Shown: piece after piece, positions 48,345-60,629 of the stretch
Position numbering within the stretch: position 1 is the first letter of the stretch
Layout of the letters: every line of letters starts with the position of its first letter
DNA from: Hemileia vastatrix
Taxonomy: Eukaryota; Basidiomycota; Pucciniomycetes; Pucciniales; Zaghouaniaceae
Assembly: GCA_030280995.1 (NCBI GenBank)
Contig: JASXTE010000001.1
Coordinates: forward strand, 24,375,106-24,439,105
Length of the DNA: 64,000 bases
Direction of reading: 5' to 3'
The notes under the pieces: generated by a model
What the model saw: only the letters and a program-made list of their open reading frames with translations
What the model was told of the DNA's origin: nothing
The model's database searches: none
Program-made: the position numbers and the translations under genes

Positions 48345-48826
48345 TGTTAAAATCTTAGTAATGAGCCAATGAGACCCAATCAGTTATTGAAATGGGATCA
48401 GTGGAAATATCTAACTTTGATTCTGCCAACCTAGTAGCAAGAACAGCTTAAATAAAGTAAGAAATGTGTGAGGTAAGATTTCAGTACCTGAAATCCAGTG
48501 CAAGAGGTAAATTATAAAAATGAAGATATTATTTTCAACAAGTTTACATGAAACTAATGATGATTTAAACAAGATAATAATGATAAAAATAATAATTAGA
48601 TCTATGGATAAAAGGGAAATAGTAATTCTAGTATATATATATAGAGCTAAAGGAGTCTCCATTGATCTCTTACATAGACAAGTTTGATCATGGTCTATCA
48701 ATGATGGTGTTCTGGCTACAGGACTACGTGCAGAATACAGTTAGATTATCTATAATGTATAATGGTGTGGGAAAAATAAGAGGCATGAGATGACATTTTA
48801 TGAGATCTCGCTGTTAAAATCTAACA
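48345..48826 (-). repeat. 5' LTR of copia C
   Basis: About 482 bp, direct repeat partner of 42255-42765. No primer-binding site could be recognised next to it. Confidence 0.75.
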
Positions 48827-49269
48827 CCATCATCTCATTAACATAATATTATCAAGTTTGTAATACCCTTATAATTATATTAATTTCTATATAACACTTA
48901 ATAAATTTTACTCAAAAACTCATAAATATATACTTATAGGGTATCATTGGAAAGGTCACAAATTCAGGGACTCAATTTAATCATATTTTTACAAAAATAT
49001 AAACTTCATAAAACATATAAATTAAATCATTTAAATAACTTTTCTTAGTACAACTTTAATGTTTTAATTGTTTCTCCTATCATATAGAACACAGACTCTT
49101 AATCTCAAAACTATTTAATACAATTAGTCAACTGATTTTTTAACTATCAAATAGACATTTGAGTTTAGTTAATTGTGAAATATTAATTTACTCAAAGGGA
49201 CAGGGGTTTCTTCTGTTTATTTAACTTTCTTGGATTTTTCTTACAGCAAGGCAACTGTAATAGTCTCTC
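48827..49269 (+). repeat. Old TGTGGTAGCC-type LTR, right part
   Basis: It aligns with about 14050-14500 of the solo LTR at 13394-14508, including TTTGTAATACCCTTATAA, the GGGTATC..T.GAAAGGTC block and CTTACAGCAAGGC.ACTGTAA near the end. Confidence 0.7.
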
Positions 49270-49454
49270 TAAATTGGTGGAACCCAATATGGGTTTCAAA
49301 TTTTCTGGCTTTTAAAAAACTTACTTGATACTTGGACTCTCTAAGCTTGCTAGAGACTTGCGTATATGAGCACTTTTTTTAAATGGTTTAATCTTTTACA
49401 TTTGGGATTTCTTCTGCTTCTGGATCTGGTGTTTCTGGTTCTGGTTTTCCTGCT

Positions 49455-49739
49455 ATGGCATTGGTTAGGATTCAAACTTGGGATGAGCCCAAATTTATTT
49501 GAAAGGAAGCTAAATGGGTTCCTAGCAGGTATGATGCTGCTGCTATGGTTGATGGGGCTTCTCATGTGGACATGGTGAAGCAAACTCAATTTTTTATTGT
49601 GAAAAGAGAGGTTGAGGAAGAGGTCATTGCTATGGATGGTTATAAAAAGTGGGATTGGATTTTGTTTTCAAACAAGATGGTGAAAAGATGGAGTGTTAGG
49701 TATTCTATGGTGGAATTGAAAAATATTGTTAGTGTTTAA
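49455..49739 (+). CDS. Unrecognised ORF, 94 codons
   Basis: The frame is open from 49392 to TAA at 49739, and the first ATG is at 49455. The peptide has mixed composition (WDEPKFIWKEAKWVPSRYDA, then an acidic/basic segment) and looks more like real protein than the surrounding low-complexity ORFs. Upstream codons in the same frame give a Ser/Gly-rich stretch. No domain was recognised. It lies just after an old LTR end, so it may be a fragment of a larger lost gene or of the LTR family's internal region. Confidence 0.3.
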
Positions 49740-52700
49740 CAGTGAAAAGGTGGTGTTGCTTCTTGGAACACGGGAAAAAAAGGACTTGTAGGCAAGCCTT
49801 TATTTTGTACTCCTGACTAACTTTGTTGTAACCTGATTATAATTTTGAATAGTATGAAGGCTGCCTTTTTTGTAAATTTTTAGTGCTATATATATGCCTG
49901 AAGCACAAGAAAGGTAAATAAGTTTATTTAAGTTTTTCAAAATGAACCAAGATTAAAATATTTAATCAAATTTTTTACTAAATGTTCTGGTGGCTCACCT
50001 TCATTTTCTTCTCATGTTCCACAAGTTCAAAACATGTCTATGTCGGTTATTATAGAATTCTGAAGTTAAAATAATATTTACATGTGTTCATTTATTTTTG
50101 GTGCATATATTTTCTAACTCAAATTTCAAATCTTTTGAACTTCAATTCATTTCTACATAATAGATTTTTGAAATATTTAGGAAATAACACATAATTAGTA
50201 CAAAATATAAATTCTTGCTCAAATTTTATGAAAAATAAATATTTATTTTTCATCTGAAATTTTATGTTCATCATTCATGAATAATTAAAGTACACATTAG
50301 ATTGATTTAATTGGAATAATAAAATAATACATTAAAATAATCTCATTTTTATATCAAATCTTCATTAAAAGTAGATGATTTCTTTTCCACCATTGTTTGT
50401 TGCTCATTTCTTATTTTTTGACTTTAGTTAGATTAATTGCAGAAAATCTTCCCCCTCAGAGATATAAAATCTTCTGAAACCTACTCTTTATCCCACATTT
50501 TCCATTCAACCCCAAAGATCCTAGAAATAATTCATTGTATCCTACTCCATAGCCCCTTATCACCACCAATATATAAATTTTACAATCATCCCCCAGTTTG
50601 TCTTCTCCCAGCTTCCAAAATCCCACACATTTTTCTTGCAAAGATCACATGTCCCCACTTTTTCACTGTCTTTAATTTCCTTTTCCACACACAAAATCCT
50701 ATATTTTCTGCTGGAATTTCCCCCTACTTCTCTTCAATCCCTCATTTACCACAATAAAGATCTTTCTATTCACCCCCTGGATCCCCACCACACCTCTACC
50801 TTTTCAATTTTTCTTCACCAGCCTTGCTCACTTTTCCCCCATGCATCCTTCTGCTCACCGGCTTATACCCTCACACCAACATGTTTCATAAGAAAGAATG
50901 CTTATGAAAGAATATTTTGCATGGGTCCTCAAGTCTTATATCACCCATATAAATGTTCCCTAACTTACTCATTTACAGTTCCATGTTACATGCTGCAACA
51001 TGTTTCAGCAACATCTTGCAGCACATGATCTCAATATTTTCATTCTTATTCAATCAAAAAATTGACTGGTTGCCTTTAAAACTCAATTAAAGTGCTAGAA
51101 AGTGTGCCAGAGACACTTTCTTTCATGCGAAATAAGTATTTTTATTGCACTTTCTGATAATCTTTCACTTAGTCCCTTGGACCACCAAGTCACATAGAAT
51201 AAGGTGCTTCTGAACAATTTTCCTCATGCAGCTGAGGAATTTAAGGGACTAAGTAAGACAGTAGGGAGAAGGGTAAGATAATGGTCTGAAGAAGGTGCTT
51301 GTAATTACAATTAATAATCTCAGAGGATGAAGTTACAAATTAGTATGTGTATAAATAAATCTAAAAAGAGGGCTTGTAGAGAAAAATAAAGGAAAATTGA
51401 TGGAAAAGGATGGGTCTCAAGAGGTGAAAAAAAGTGTGTATGTAGAAGAGATTTAAAAACCAAGTGAGTAACTCACCTGCCTGCAGGAGGGCCCCTGAAG
51501 GGGAAAAAGAGGGGATTCAAAAGGGGAAAAAGTAGGAAAAAGAGGAGCTGTTAAGGAAATTTTACATGTGATTTTTTCTGTTGAGATTTCAGGTAAAATA
51601 TTGAAGGCATTATCTCCCAATTATAAATGCAGACCACATTATTCAACAATTGATTTTTTTACTTAAATTTTGCCTTAAATATAAATTTTTTACCAGTATA
51701 AATATAAAGACAAGCTTATCATTTAATCACAATTTAAATAAGCTGACACAATGTTTTAAAAAAATTTGGACATCAATTTCTACAATTCATCACCTCATAT
51801 TTCATTTTCTTCCATCTCCCAAAAAGTAAAATGAATTCAGGCCATAAATTATCTGTAGGAGCTTGAAAAAAAAACCAAGTAATGTGATTATGTGATTAGA
51901 ACCAGCAAAGTGTGATAATTTATCCACACCAAGAGGCCTCAACTTATTCTTTACATAGAAGTAATAGTAGAACTTGTGAATTCTGATAAGAATAAATATC
52001 TTAGGGAAGTAAAATTGTGTTGAAAAGAAGAAATAAGGAACAAAAATTAAATAAATGTGGCAAGAAATTGGTGATTACCATCTCAAAAAGTTCAAACCAT
52101 GGGCAAAATTTTCAATCAATCAATTTTTTACAATTAGATCCTCAAAATCACATGTTACCTTAATTTTACTCAAGATATTGGTATCAAAAGCATGTCTCAT
52201 ACAGAATTTTAGTAAAGAATTAAAATTTTGAAATGAAATAAAAAGAGAAAAACCAAAAATCCAAGGAAAATAAAGAAAAAATGAAAGTGATAAGGGCTAA
52301 TGATACACATTAATTTACAAATATCTTTATATAATATTACATGAAATTTTAAGAATTAAATGTGGAATCAGATTTTAGTTTTTGCGTCTTTATTTTCAAG
52401 AATGATTTTCCAGAAAAAAATTCTCAATTATCTAGGAGCTAAGTACATTTATTTTTCTCATTTTTCAAAAATTGAAAACTTATATGGTTCTTCTGAAAAA
52501 AAAACAAAAATAATTTTTCAAATCACAGATTATTATTTTTCCATTATTTGATGTAGAGTAGATATAAAATAATGAAGAAAAACTATAGTTTTTTTACAAA
52601 AATTAGCTATTGGGGACTTAAAAGCTTATTTTTGCCTACCTCTTGAATAGCATATATAGCAGGAGTATAGTTGCAAAAAATAATTGAATATATTTTTATA

Positions 52701-53972
52701 AAAAAAAATTCATGATCAGAAATACATTTTTTTTAAAGCAAATCATGTGCGCAATAAATCACTATTCAATATTTCATTTGAAATATCCTGAATTTGGATC
52801 CTAAATTCATATTCAATATAAATGATAAAAAAATATTGAATATGAAATATGCATCCAAGTTTAATATGTCCTTTGCATATTCATTGATTATTCTTTTTGC
52901 ATTCATGATTTATATGAATTATCCATTTATTTGATTATTACACATGGATATGTATGGAACATATAGAATGCCTTTGTTAAAATATGCAAAATGGATAAAA
53001 ATCAAGAAATCAAAAAAATATTTATCTTCCTTCTTGGTTTCATGATCTCAAGGAAAGAAATGAGGGAGGAAGGCCTCAATAATTTTCAAATTATTTACTA
53101 GATATTTTTTAACTCATACCCACCCCTACAAGAATTTTCAAGGTACGCTTTTGGTCTAGAAGATTTGGTACGGAGTTTTTCAAGGATTTTAAAGGTTTTT
53201 AAATGGACTCTCAAAGATTTGTATGTATTTCTTAATCTAAGTGATTATTTACTCAAATAAAGAGGTAGAATATTAATATTGTTATATTTTAATGATTAGA
53301 ATTACGCTATTGTAAATACTAATGTGATAAAATATAAAATATAAGTTTTGTATTGTAATACGTGGTAATAAAAGTAAGGTAATAAAAGAATGGATTGAAA
53401 AGCATAAAATCAGAGGCCTTTTATAGGCAAAATATGAGAAAATAAAATGTAAGGAATTTACACCGTCTACTGTGAGTGTGAGATAAAAGAATTACAAGAA
53501 AAAGGAGTACATAAATGACATAAGAAAGTAATAAATTAGTACGTCAACAAGGGCATCAAATTTATTAGCAACAATGTTTGAATTCCTTGGACTGTCACAA
53601 TAATTACACAATAAATAATCAATTATATTACTTTCACAGGATTACAGATCTCTCACTGAGGTAATATAATTGTTTTAAAGTTTTTATATTATAAATTTAT
53701 TATAAATTTTATTCCCTTTGACATATACTTTTGAGCACGGTGTTAGGGAGTAAAATTGTAAGGGACATTTTATTTATATTATTTATTTATACTACTTATT
53801 GTACTTAACTTAGTTAATTGTAAGTACTACTTAAGTAAATAAATAAATAATTATTATTAAGAAGAAAGGTGTGGCTTCAACTCAGTAAAATAATTAATTA
53901 TTTTACCGGGTAAGTCTAGTAGCCTGGCTGACAAGAATACTCCATAGATTACTCCAGGAAACCTGAAAAACT
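49740..53972. other. Long AT-rich stretch without a supported gene
   Basis: ORFs at 50437-51028 are Pro/Ser/His-rich and overlap in two frames with no domain. Near 51168 and 51241 the short inverted pair CTTAGTCCCTT / AAGGGACTAAG may be a small hairpin element. At about 53929-53936 GGCTGACA resembles the 3' end of the LTR at 27814-29090, but no matching 5' end was found. The rest shows nothing recognisable. Confidence 0.4.
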
Positions 53973-54025
53973 CAACACCCAATACGGGGGGGCAGACTTG
54001 TTAGCAATTCCACAACCTTGAACCT
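53973..54025 (+). repeat. Left terminal end of a MITE-related TIR element
   Basis: CAACACCCAATACGGGGGG followed by CAGACTTGTTAGCAATT and CAACCTTGAACC closely resembles the inward-read right end of the MITE at 12225-12485. No partner end is in the window, so the element is either truncated or runs past 64000. Confidence 0.65.
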
Positions 54026-54604
54026 AAATTTATATCTGATTGAGCAGACATTGAGGTAGTGATGAAATAATAAGGAATAAAGTGTGAAAATACATTGAAC
54101 CTCTGATGAAGCTAGCTTGATTATTTATTGAAGTACATGTGAGAATTTTTTGAAACAATGTTGAAGAATTAAAAATACAATTTTGTAATGGTATGTTGAA
54201 ATCAGCCCTTCCCGATGCTAAGCCAGTCTGGAAAGCTATAAAATGTTTAAAATAATTTAATACCTTGTATCATGTAAAACTAGAAGCACCCCAATTTAAA
54301 TTGAAAGAAAAGAGATCTTAAATGTTCAAATAATTTTACTTAATTGTTAATATATGGTGAAATTATAAGGCACTATAGTAAATCATTCAAGAAAAATATT
54401 TTGGGAATTAATGTCTTCCATTCAATTTCCTAAGTAAGAATTTTAAACAAAAATTGAATTCAAATTATTCAAAATGATTTCACTAACTATTATTAATATT
54501 TAAATTATCTGAAAAATGTAAAATACTTATAAAAATGAACAGAATAACACTTTGGTGATAAAATTAAGCTGCAACATAAATATCTATTCTGTTCTCTATT
54601 CATT

Positions 54605-54804
54605 AGGGGGCATCAAAGTTAGAAATCTTCCATTTCAAAATACCTCTTTTTTCCACCAAATCAACCATGACTATTTTTTAAAATATGACATATTATGCAC
54701 CCCAAACACCTTTTTATTGAGAGTTAATGTCAAGTATGTGGCTTTCTTTTTGCGTTGTGAAATGCTGTTTAAATAATTACAAATTTCTAACTTTGATACC
54801 CCCT
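54605..54804. mobile_element. 200-bp MITE with AGGGGG ends
   Basis: Terminal inverted repeats AGGGGGCATCAAAGTTAGAA and its reverse. The 3-bp target duplication is ATT (54602-54604, 54805-54807). It is the inverted counterpart of the copy at 25900-26100. A 74-codon ORF inside is incidental. Confidence 0.88.
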
Positions 54805-54848
54805 ATTATATATAAAATATATGCATGTAATAGTATTTTTTACAATAT

Positions 54849-54898
54849 CACCATGGGAAATCAGGGGGTGAACCTCTAGAATTTCCCTTTCTTTAAAA
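54849..54898 (+). repeat. Terminal inverted repeat, same family as the 11.3-kb element
   Basis: Starts CACCATGGGAAATCAGGGGG; the internal palindrome seen in other members is degenerate here (AACCTCTAGAATTT). Confidence 0.7.
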
Positions 54899-55869
54899 CT
54901 TTAAGGAAGAGGTTGGGAAAAAATTGGGGAAATGTTGTGAAAGCTTTAGGAAACTTTTTTTAAATTAGATGAAAAAATTTTGAAACAAAAGTTGGCCCTA
55001 AATTGAGCCTCAATCTATCCATTCTTGAGCAGAGCTTCATATTCAAGTTGATCATCAGTTGGACAAAACTTGAGCAATGTTTAAGCCACAAAACTTAGCA
55101 TACCATCATATTCAATTTTATATCTAGATCCATTTAATGTTGGGAGTTCAGGTTTGATATTAGTAGAAATATCTTAAATGAAACATAGTATACTAGGTCT
55201 GGAATATTATTTCAATTAACATTTTTATTTCACAAATATATAAAAAAGCATACTATTTAAGTCCTTTTTAAAAGTTTTATTAATAAAAATATAACTCTGT
55301 AAAAATATTTGCACATAATTTTAAATTTTCAAGACAAAAGTTGATTTGAGCCCTTATTAATAGAAATTTCTTATTCCTTGGATTAAAAAACTATAAGAAA
55401 ATGTTCAAAAAATTTAATGTAGAAGAATATATATATATATATATATAATAAGGAGAGAAAATAGTAATGAATTTTTTTTCCATTGACACTATTTAAGAAC
55501 CTAAATTTAATATATTGGCACAAAACTTAGGCTCTAAAATATTGCACTTCCTTCAGTTATCTATCTGTATTTAGTTATTATGGAAATATGAGTCAAAATT
55601 TATTATTAATATACATGAAAAATTCAATTGTGAATATTCATCCAATATTATATATATTCTCTACTTTATTCTCTTTCAAAAATTTTCTCTCATCATCTCT
55701 TTCTTTAAACTACCACCATCACCAGGAAATTCATTTTATTAAAATGTCAAATTTAATATGTATTGGAAAATTCTCTTTAAATTTTAAACATATTTTTCCA
55801 AGAGAAAGATCAGCATTTGATGAAGTATCCACTCCAGTAATTATGCAATGAGAAAGATCTTTTTTCATT

Positions 55870-58010
55870 TTTTTGGATTATCCAAATAAGGAGAAGCAAC
55901 ATCCATTGGTGATCTTTCTAACAAACAGAGCTGCTAAATTGGATAACTACTTGAAGAAATTGGATATTGATCCGAAATTTGAACTGAGGAAAGGGCATTA
56001 AATCCCCAAATACCTTATTATTTTTGATCTTACTTGGTTCTACTTTTAAACAAGCAGTATAGATATTTTGGCTTCTATTTTTGTTTTACTGATCTTATTA
56101 TTCAGGCTAAAGAAGTATTTCTAAACTCTCAAATTGATTTGAAACTGATTTCACACTACAATCTAACCGCCTTCTTCAATATTCCTCATTCTTGTATTAA
56201 CACAACTTCTGAAATTTCTTGGACAAGGGATAGTCAAATGGCAAATCTTTATATACATGGTATCAAAACAACTCTGAAAGAATATCAGATTTATGATATC
56301 AATTTAATTATAGAAAATGAAAATAACTTATCAGAAATGTTAGAAAACCTGTGGAGGCATGTGGACAACAGCTGGCTGAGAGTAGGTTCTAAAAATTATT
56401 ATGAACAATTTCATGAAGAAGAGTTATCCTCTGCAGGAATTGGTTCAACTCTAGCTGATGATATGGGCTTGGGAAAGACCCTCTCAACTCTTTGCCTAAT
56501 TAATGCAAGTAAAAGTGAAGCCAGAGGATTCCAACTCTTGGTTGGTGGAGGAGAGAAAGTTAGGACATCAGCGACTCTCATCATTTTCTCACTTGCAACA
56601 CTATCAAACTGGCTCAATGAAATAAGAACTCACTTTGAAGATAATTCACTACCTTTCAAGGTTCTTTATAGGAAGAATTCAAAGAAAATTGATTTTGAGG
56701 AGCTTCAGAACCAACTAGTTATTTTAACTACCTGTGAAGCAGCAAGTACATCTTCTTCAAAGAAAACTCCTCAACCTATTATTCCAGTAACTCATAAACT
56801 CATTTGTTACAGAATAGTTTTAGATGAGGCTCAGTAACAATTCCTTTAAATTATTAAAGTCTCTTAACATAAAATTATAAAAGCTGATGAAATGTTTAAT
56901 ATAATTTAAAATTTTAATCAAGAATCCCAAGTTGCAGAAGAATCAGAATATATCAGACCTGGAGGCTGAGTATTGACTATGCTTGACAGGGACACCACTT
57001 CAGAACCAGAAAACTGATCTCCAAAGCCTTATATCATTCCTCAGAATTAAAAGATGGAAAGAAAACTTGTGGTGGATTAATTTTCTTATGAATGGTTTAA
57101 ACAGAGGAAGCTCTAGCTCAATAAAATCAATACATACTCTCATGAATGTCATATGCCTGTGGTGGACTAAAGAAGCAATCTTATCACTTCCTCAAAAAAT
57201 TGAGCAAGGAATATCTGCATAGTTATCAGATCCTTGGCACTCAAAACTTACCAAGCTTCAAGAACGTTTTTCTGAGTATTATGGGCCTTCTCAAAACACC
57301 AACCTCCCTTGGGACTCAGCTGAGTTTCTCCAAGAACTTACAATTTTATGGCAATTTTGTAACCACACTGTCTAAGAAAACCCAGATCAACCTCCAACAT
57401 TTCCTTTCATGTGGAGAAATTCAGCAAAGATTTTACATCTAATCAGTCATTTAGAAAATTTCTTAAAGGGAGAAAGTGGAATAATTTTTCCAAGGCTGTT
57501 ATATTCTCAGAATATGCAGATTTTTGGAAATGTAATTAATTCTATTAATTATCTCAATAAGTTATTTTTAGCTTAATCAACATTTCAATATTCTATCAAT
57601 TGAAAAATTTTAAAAAAGGCTTTAGATGACCATGGAATTAGCTACACAGAGCTTGTAGGAAAGTTGAGCATGAAAAAAAGGGATGAAATCTGGACAAATT
57701 CCAAAATGATGAAAGACATCAATTTTTGCTTAGTACAATCAAGGCTGCAGGAGTTGGAATAGACTTGAGATGTGCGCAACATGTATATATAATGGTAAGT
57801 AAAAGAGTCTTATATTGAAATAAAAAAGGCTGAAAAGAGAATTTGTTTAATATATTGAAACAGGAGCCTAATTGGAATTTAGCAGTTGAACAGCCAGCAG
57901 TTGATTGTCTGTATAGAATGGGCCAACAAAATGAAGTTCATGTACTCAAGTATTTTGTAAGCAGAAGTATTGAATTCATAATTTATAAGATACAAAGAAA
58001 AAAGATTGAG
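55870..58010 (+). pseudogene. SNF2 (Rad5/HLTF-like) helicase, decayed
   Basis: The order of motifs identifies a Swi2/Snf2 ATPase. They are motif I DMGLGKT at about 56460-56480, motif Ia with LATLSNWLNEI at about 56600, motif II DEAQ at about 56824-56835 ending the longest ORF (56034-56837), motif III LTGTPLQN at about 56981-57004, a CLWWTKEAIL region at about 57155-57185, motif V AAGVGIDLR near 57747 and motif VI VDCLYRMGQ near 57905-57930. GT-AG introns probably lie after motif II and at about 57794-57862. Lesions include TGA at 56974-56976 in the stretch just before motif III and frame changes at 57220-57740. Such proteins use ATP to move along DNA or remodel protein-DNA complexes. The RING finger typical of Rad5/HLTF was not found. 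Confidence 0.75.
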
Positions 58011-58153
58011 CTATAAATGTAGGTGAATTTTTCTTAAAATAAATTTGCATCATAGCTAAAAAGAATTTATCTGTTCTAATTTTTTAAGGCTAAGTGTCCC
58101 AAACATTGGAAACGAGGAATATGAGTCTGCTAGATTATTGATTAGGGAATTCA

Positions 58154-59257
58154 TCAATAACTCACATTAGAATTTGAAATTTGTTCAAGTATGTAGGAAA
58201 TGTTTATTGGGGATTTACAATTAAGAAGTCTTAATTTTTGAGGATTAAGAGAAGTGAGATATAATGAAGAATAGAAGTCACTTGGCAAACCCCTGGGGAC
58301 TGAAAAAGAATTACAGTGAGTCTCAATTGAGGATACCAAATTTAATCTATAATATAATGCCAAGATCTTAAGTATTTCTCCTGAATAAGGGAAATTTTCT
58401 TGGATTTGAATGTGTTTATGGTCAAGATTTTATGCAAGTCTTGAGAATTCTTCAGATCTCCATGGCAATAAAATATGCTTAAAAGAACCTTCATCATCAA
58501 TTTTGGTGTCTGAGCAACATTTGACTTTTTTGAAAAGATTCTCATAGGTTTCACCACTTGGAAGTTATTTAAGAAGGTCAGTTTGGTTAAAAAAATTCTG
58601 AAAAAGATTGTCAAAATTTAGATAATCTTGTGGAAAAAATAAGAGAAAAATATTAGCTCTTACTTTTATTTTATTTTATATTTATACTTTCTTATATTAA
58701 CTATTTCACAGAAACTATCAGAATCATTTCCAAGTCGTAATTTATCAAAATAAACTATAAACCATCGGTGAAGAACACCCATATGATTTAGGTAAGAAAT
58801 ATGAGTAGAGTCAATTGAATAAAAAACCAAATAATTAGTTTCCAAAGCTTTATCCCAGTGCTTAATGATAATTTTTTCCAAAACTTTATTCCACTCATGA
58901 AACAAATCAAGAATCCAAGTAAATTTTTTTCCATGAAAGATGCATTGATGAAGAAAGTGGATAAAAGCATTGTTGAATATGTAAGGCTTTGTTCAGATCG
59001 CGGTAATTTTGTTCAGGATATGGAAAATTAATATCAATGTTGAGAGAGCTTATATTGAACAATAAAAACATGTGTAGTTGTTCTTCGGTGGAATTCAGCT
59101 TCCATTCATTAGACTGAGGTGAAATATTCAAAAGAACACAACAGAAATTGTAAATAGACCTGCAAAAATGAGAAGTTGATTGAGGGAGTATCTCATTGAA
59201 TATTTTATTAAGTACACAGGTATTAGTAGGTATTTTCCCTGAGGAAAATAAGAACAA
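58154..59257 (-). pseudogene. Unrecognised minus-strand ORF group
   Basis: Three adjacent minus-strand ORFs (59257-58907, 58905-58666, 58614-58342) have normal-looking composition (several Cys, Trp, His) and could be exons or a decayed gene read right to left. Examples are NISPQSNEWKLNSTEEQLHM and HEWNKVLEKIIIKHWDKALE. No domain was recognised. They lie between the helicase and transposase remnants and oppose them in direction, so they could be an accessory gene of the transposon or chance. Confidence 0.3.
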
Positions 59258-60629
59258 CTAGAGCTCATCATATAAATTATGAAAAGAAAAATAAAGAAAA
59301 ATAGAAAATTTTGAAAGGATATGGAAACAAAAACACTACTATAATAAATTTTTTATTTTGAAAAGAATTAATAATGAAGAGTTGAGTAAATGGACAGATG
59401 ATATTTCTCATGAATATCTTTCTCTATAAAATATGGGTATCTATGTATCTTCATAGTTAATTCAAAAGGAAATAACTCAGCTATCATAGAGAATTATTTC
59501 ATGATAACGGGTCAAAATATAATGCAGAATCATTTTGATTTTCCAAGTTATTTTTATAATATTTTAATTCAAATAATGGCCTTATTTGAGCTTGTTGATT
59601 TTATTGAAAAACTTATTTTAAAAATTTATATTAAAACATTTTTAGTAGGTGTATAGTTTATTGACCAAGATTACTCAGAAACCATACTGATTTTTCAGAG
59701 TTTGGAATAAGTAACTTAATGTAAAAATTCTCTTTTTTGGATTCTGGAAGCATTACTTTGATGACATCTTAGATTTAAAAATTTTAAAATAATATATTTT
59801 GTTGAAAAAATATTTATTTTTCAGACTGTAATTATATATTGTGAAAAATAAATATTATATATTTTTTTATATCTTATAGTGAATATTAGTGAAAACCTTT
59901 ATGTTACTTGGAAGAATTTTATTAATGCAGGTGATTGTAGAAAAAAAAATTGCAACACCTAAATAACTTTATTATTATAAATTAAATGGTATTATTTTGA
60001 TTCAAGTTATATCATAGATTCTCCTATATTTAAAAATTAAATCAATTTGTATTCTCTTATAGTATTATTCTTTGTGCAAAACAAGCTGTTTTATAACCAT
60101 GTATGAAACATTGTAAAATGTAGCAAGTGTGAAACATTATTCTGAAGCAGAGTATGGATATCTACTTAATGCATGGTTGATATGCATGAAACAAAAATTC
60201 AATGAAATTCATGGTAACCAGTTGTTGATAAACTTCTTGAGACATAAAAATTAGCTTAATTTAAGAAGGGCTTTGCAATAAATAAATAGTTTGTTAAATT
60301 GCTACCATCCAGTAACATATTTCTTATATCCAGAAGTCATAAAATTACACCATGTTTTTGAGTTTATAAATGTGAAGAGCTTTGATGTTCATCAAGAAAG
60401 TATCAGACCACATTGGGAAGATTTGAAGTTGGTGTATCTTTCAAAACATCTCAGTCATACTCCAAACATGAAGAAGAAAGAAATCACAAAGCACAGATGG
60501 TTGGTACAACCAGCGCTTCACCTAACTTAGTATACAACATCCAAGATCTTGTAAGACATAAAAATTTGGTAAATAAAGAGAAATTATGTTTAAATTAATC
60601 TCTATTTTTTTCTTTGCTTAGGGGCAGCC
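59258..60629. other. AT-rich spacer before the transposase
   Basis: No supported gene to about 60290. Short plus-strand ORFs at 60291-60598 could include upstream transposase exons, but no motif supports this. Confidence 0.35.

Larger units (their letters stand above)
42255..48826 (-). mobile_element. Ty1/copia LTR retrotransposon, copy C (different family, heavily decayed)
   Basis: Minus strand, flanked by direct repeats of about 480-510 bp (42255-42765 and 48345-48826) that share a GAGCCAATGAGACCCAAT block and a GACTACRTGCAGAATA block. It sits inside an old solo LTR whose two halves resume on either side. Coding remnants in copia order occupy 42835-48320. The exact target duplication is not readable. 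The termini are eroded, so boundaries are accurate only to a few bases. Confidence 0.85.

Noticed and set aside
50437..51028. Pro/Ser/His-rich ORFs of 106 and 130 codons
   Set aside because: They overlap in different frames with low-complexity composition and no recognisable motif.
53740..53936. A solo LTR ending in GGCTGACA
   Set aside because: TGTTAGGG at 53741 could be a start, but the flanks (CACGG and AGAAT) do not match, and the body does not resemble another LTR here.
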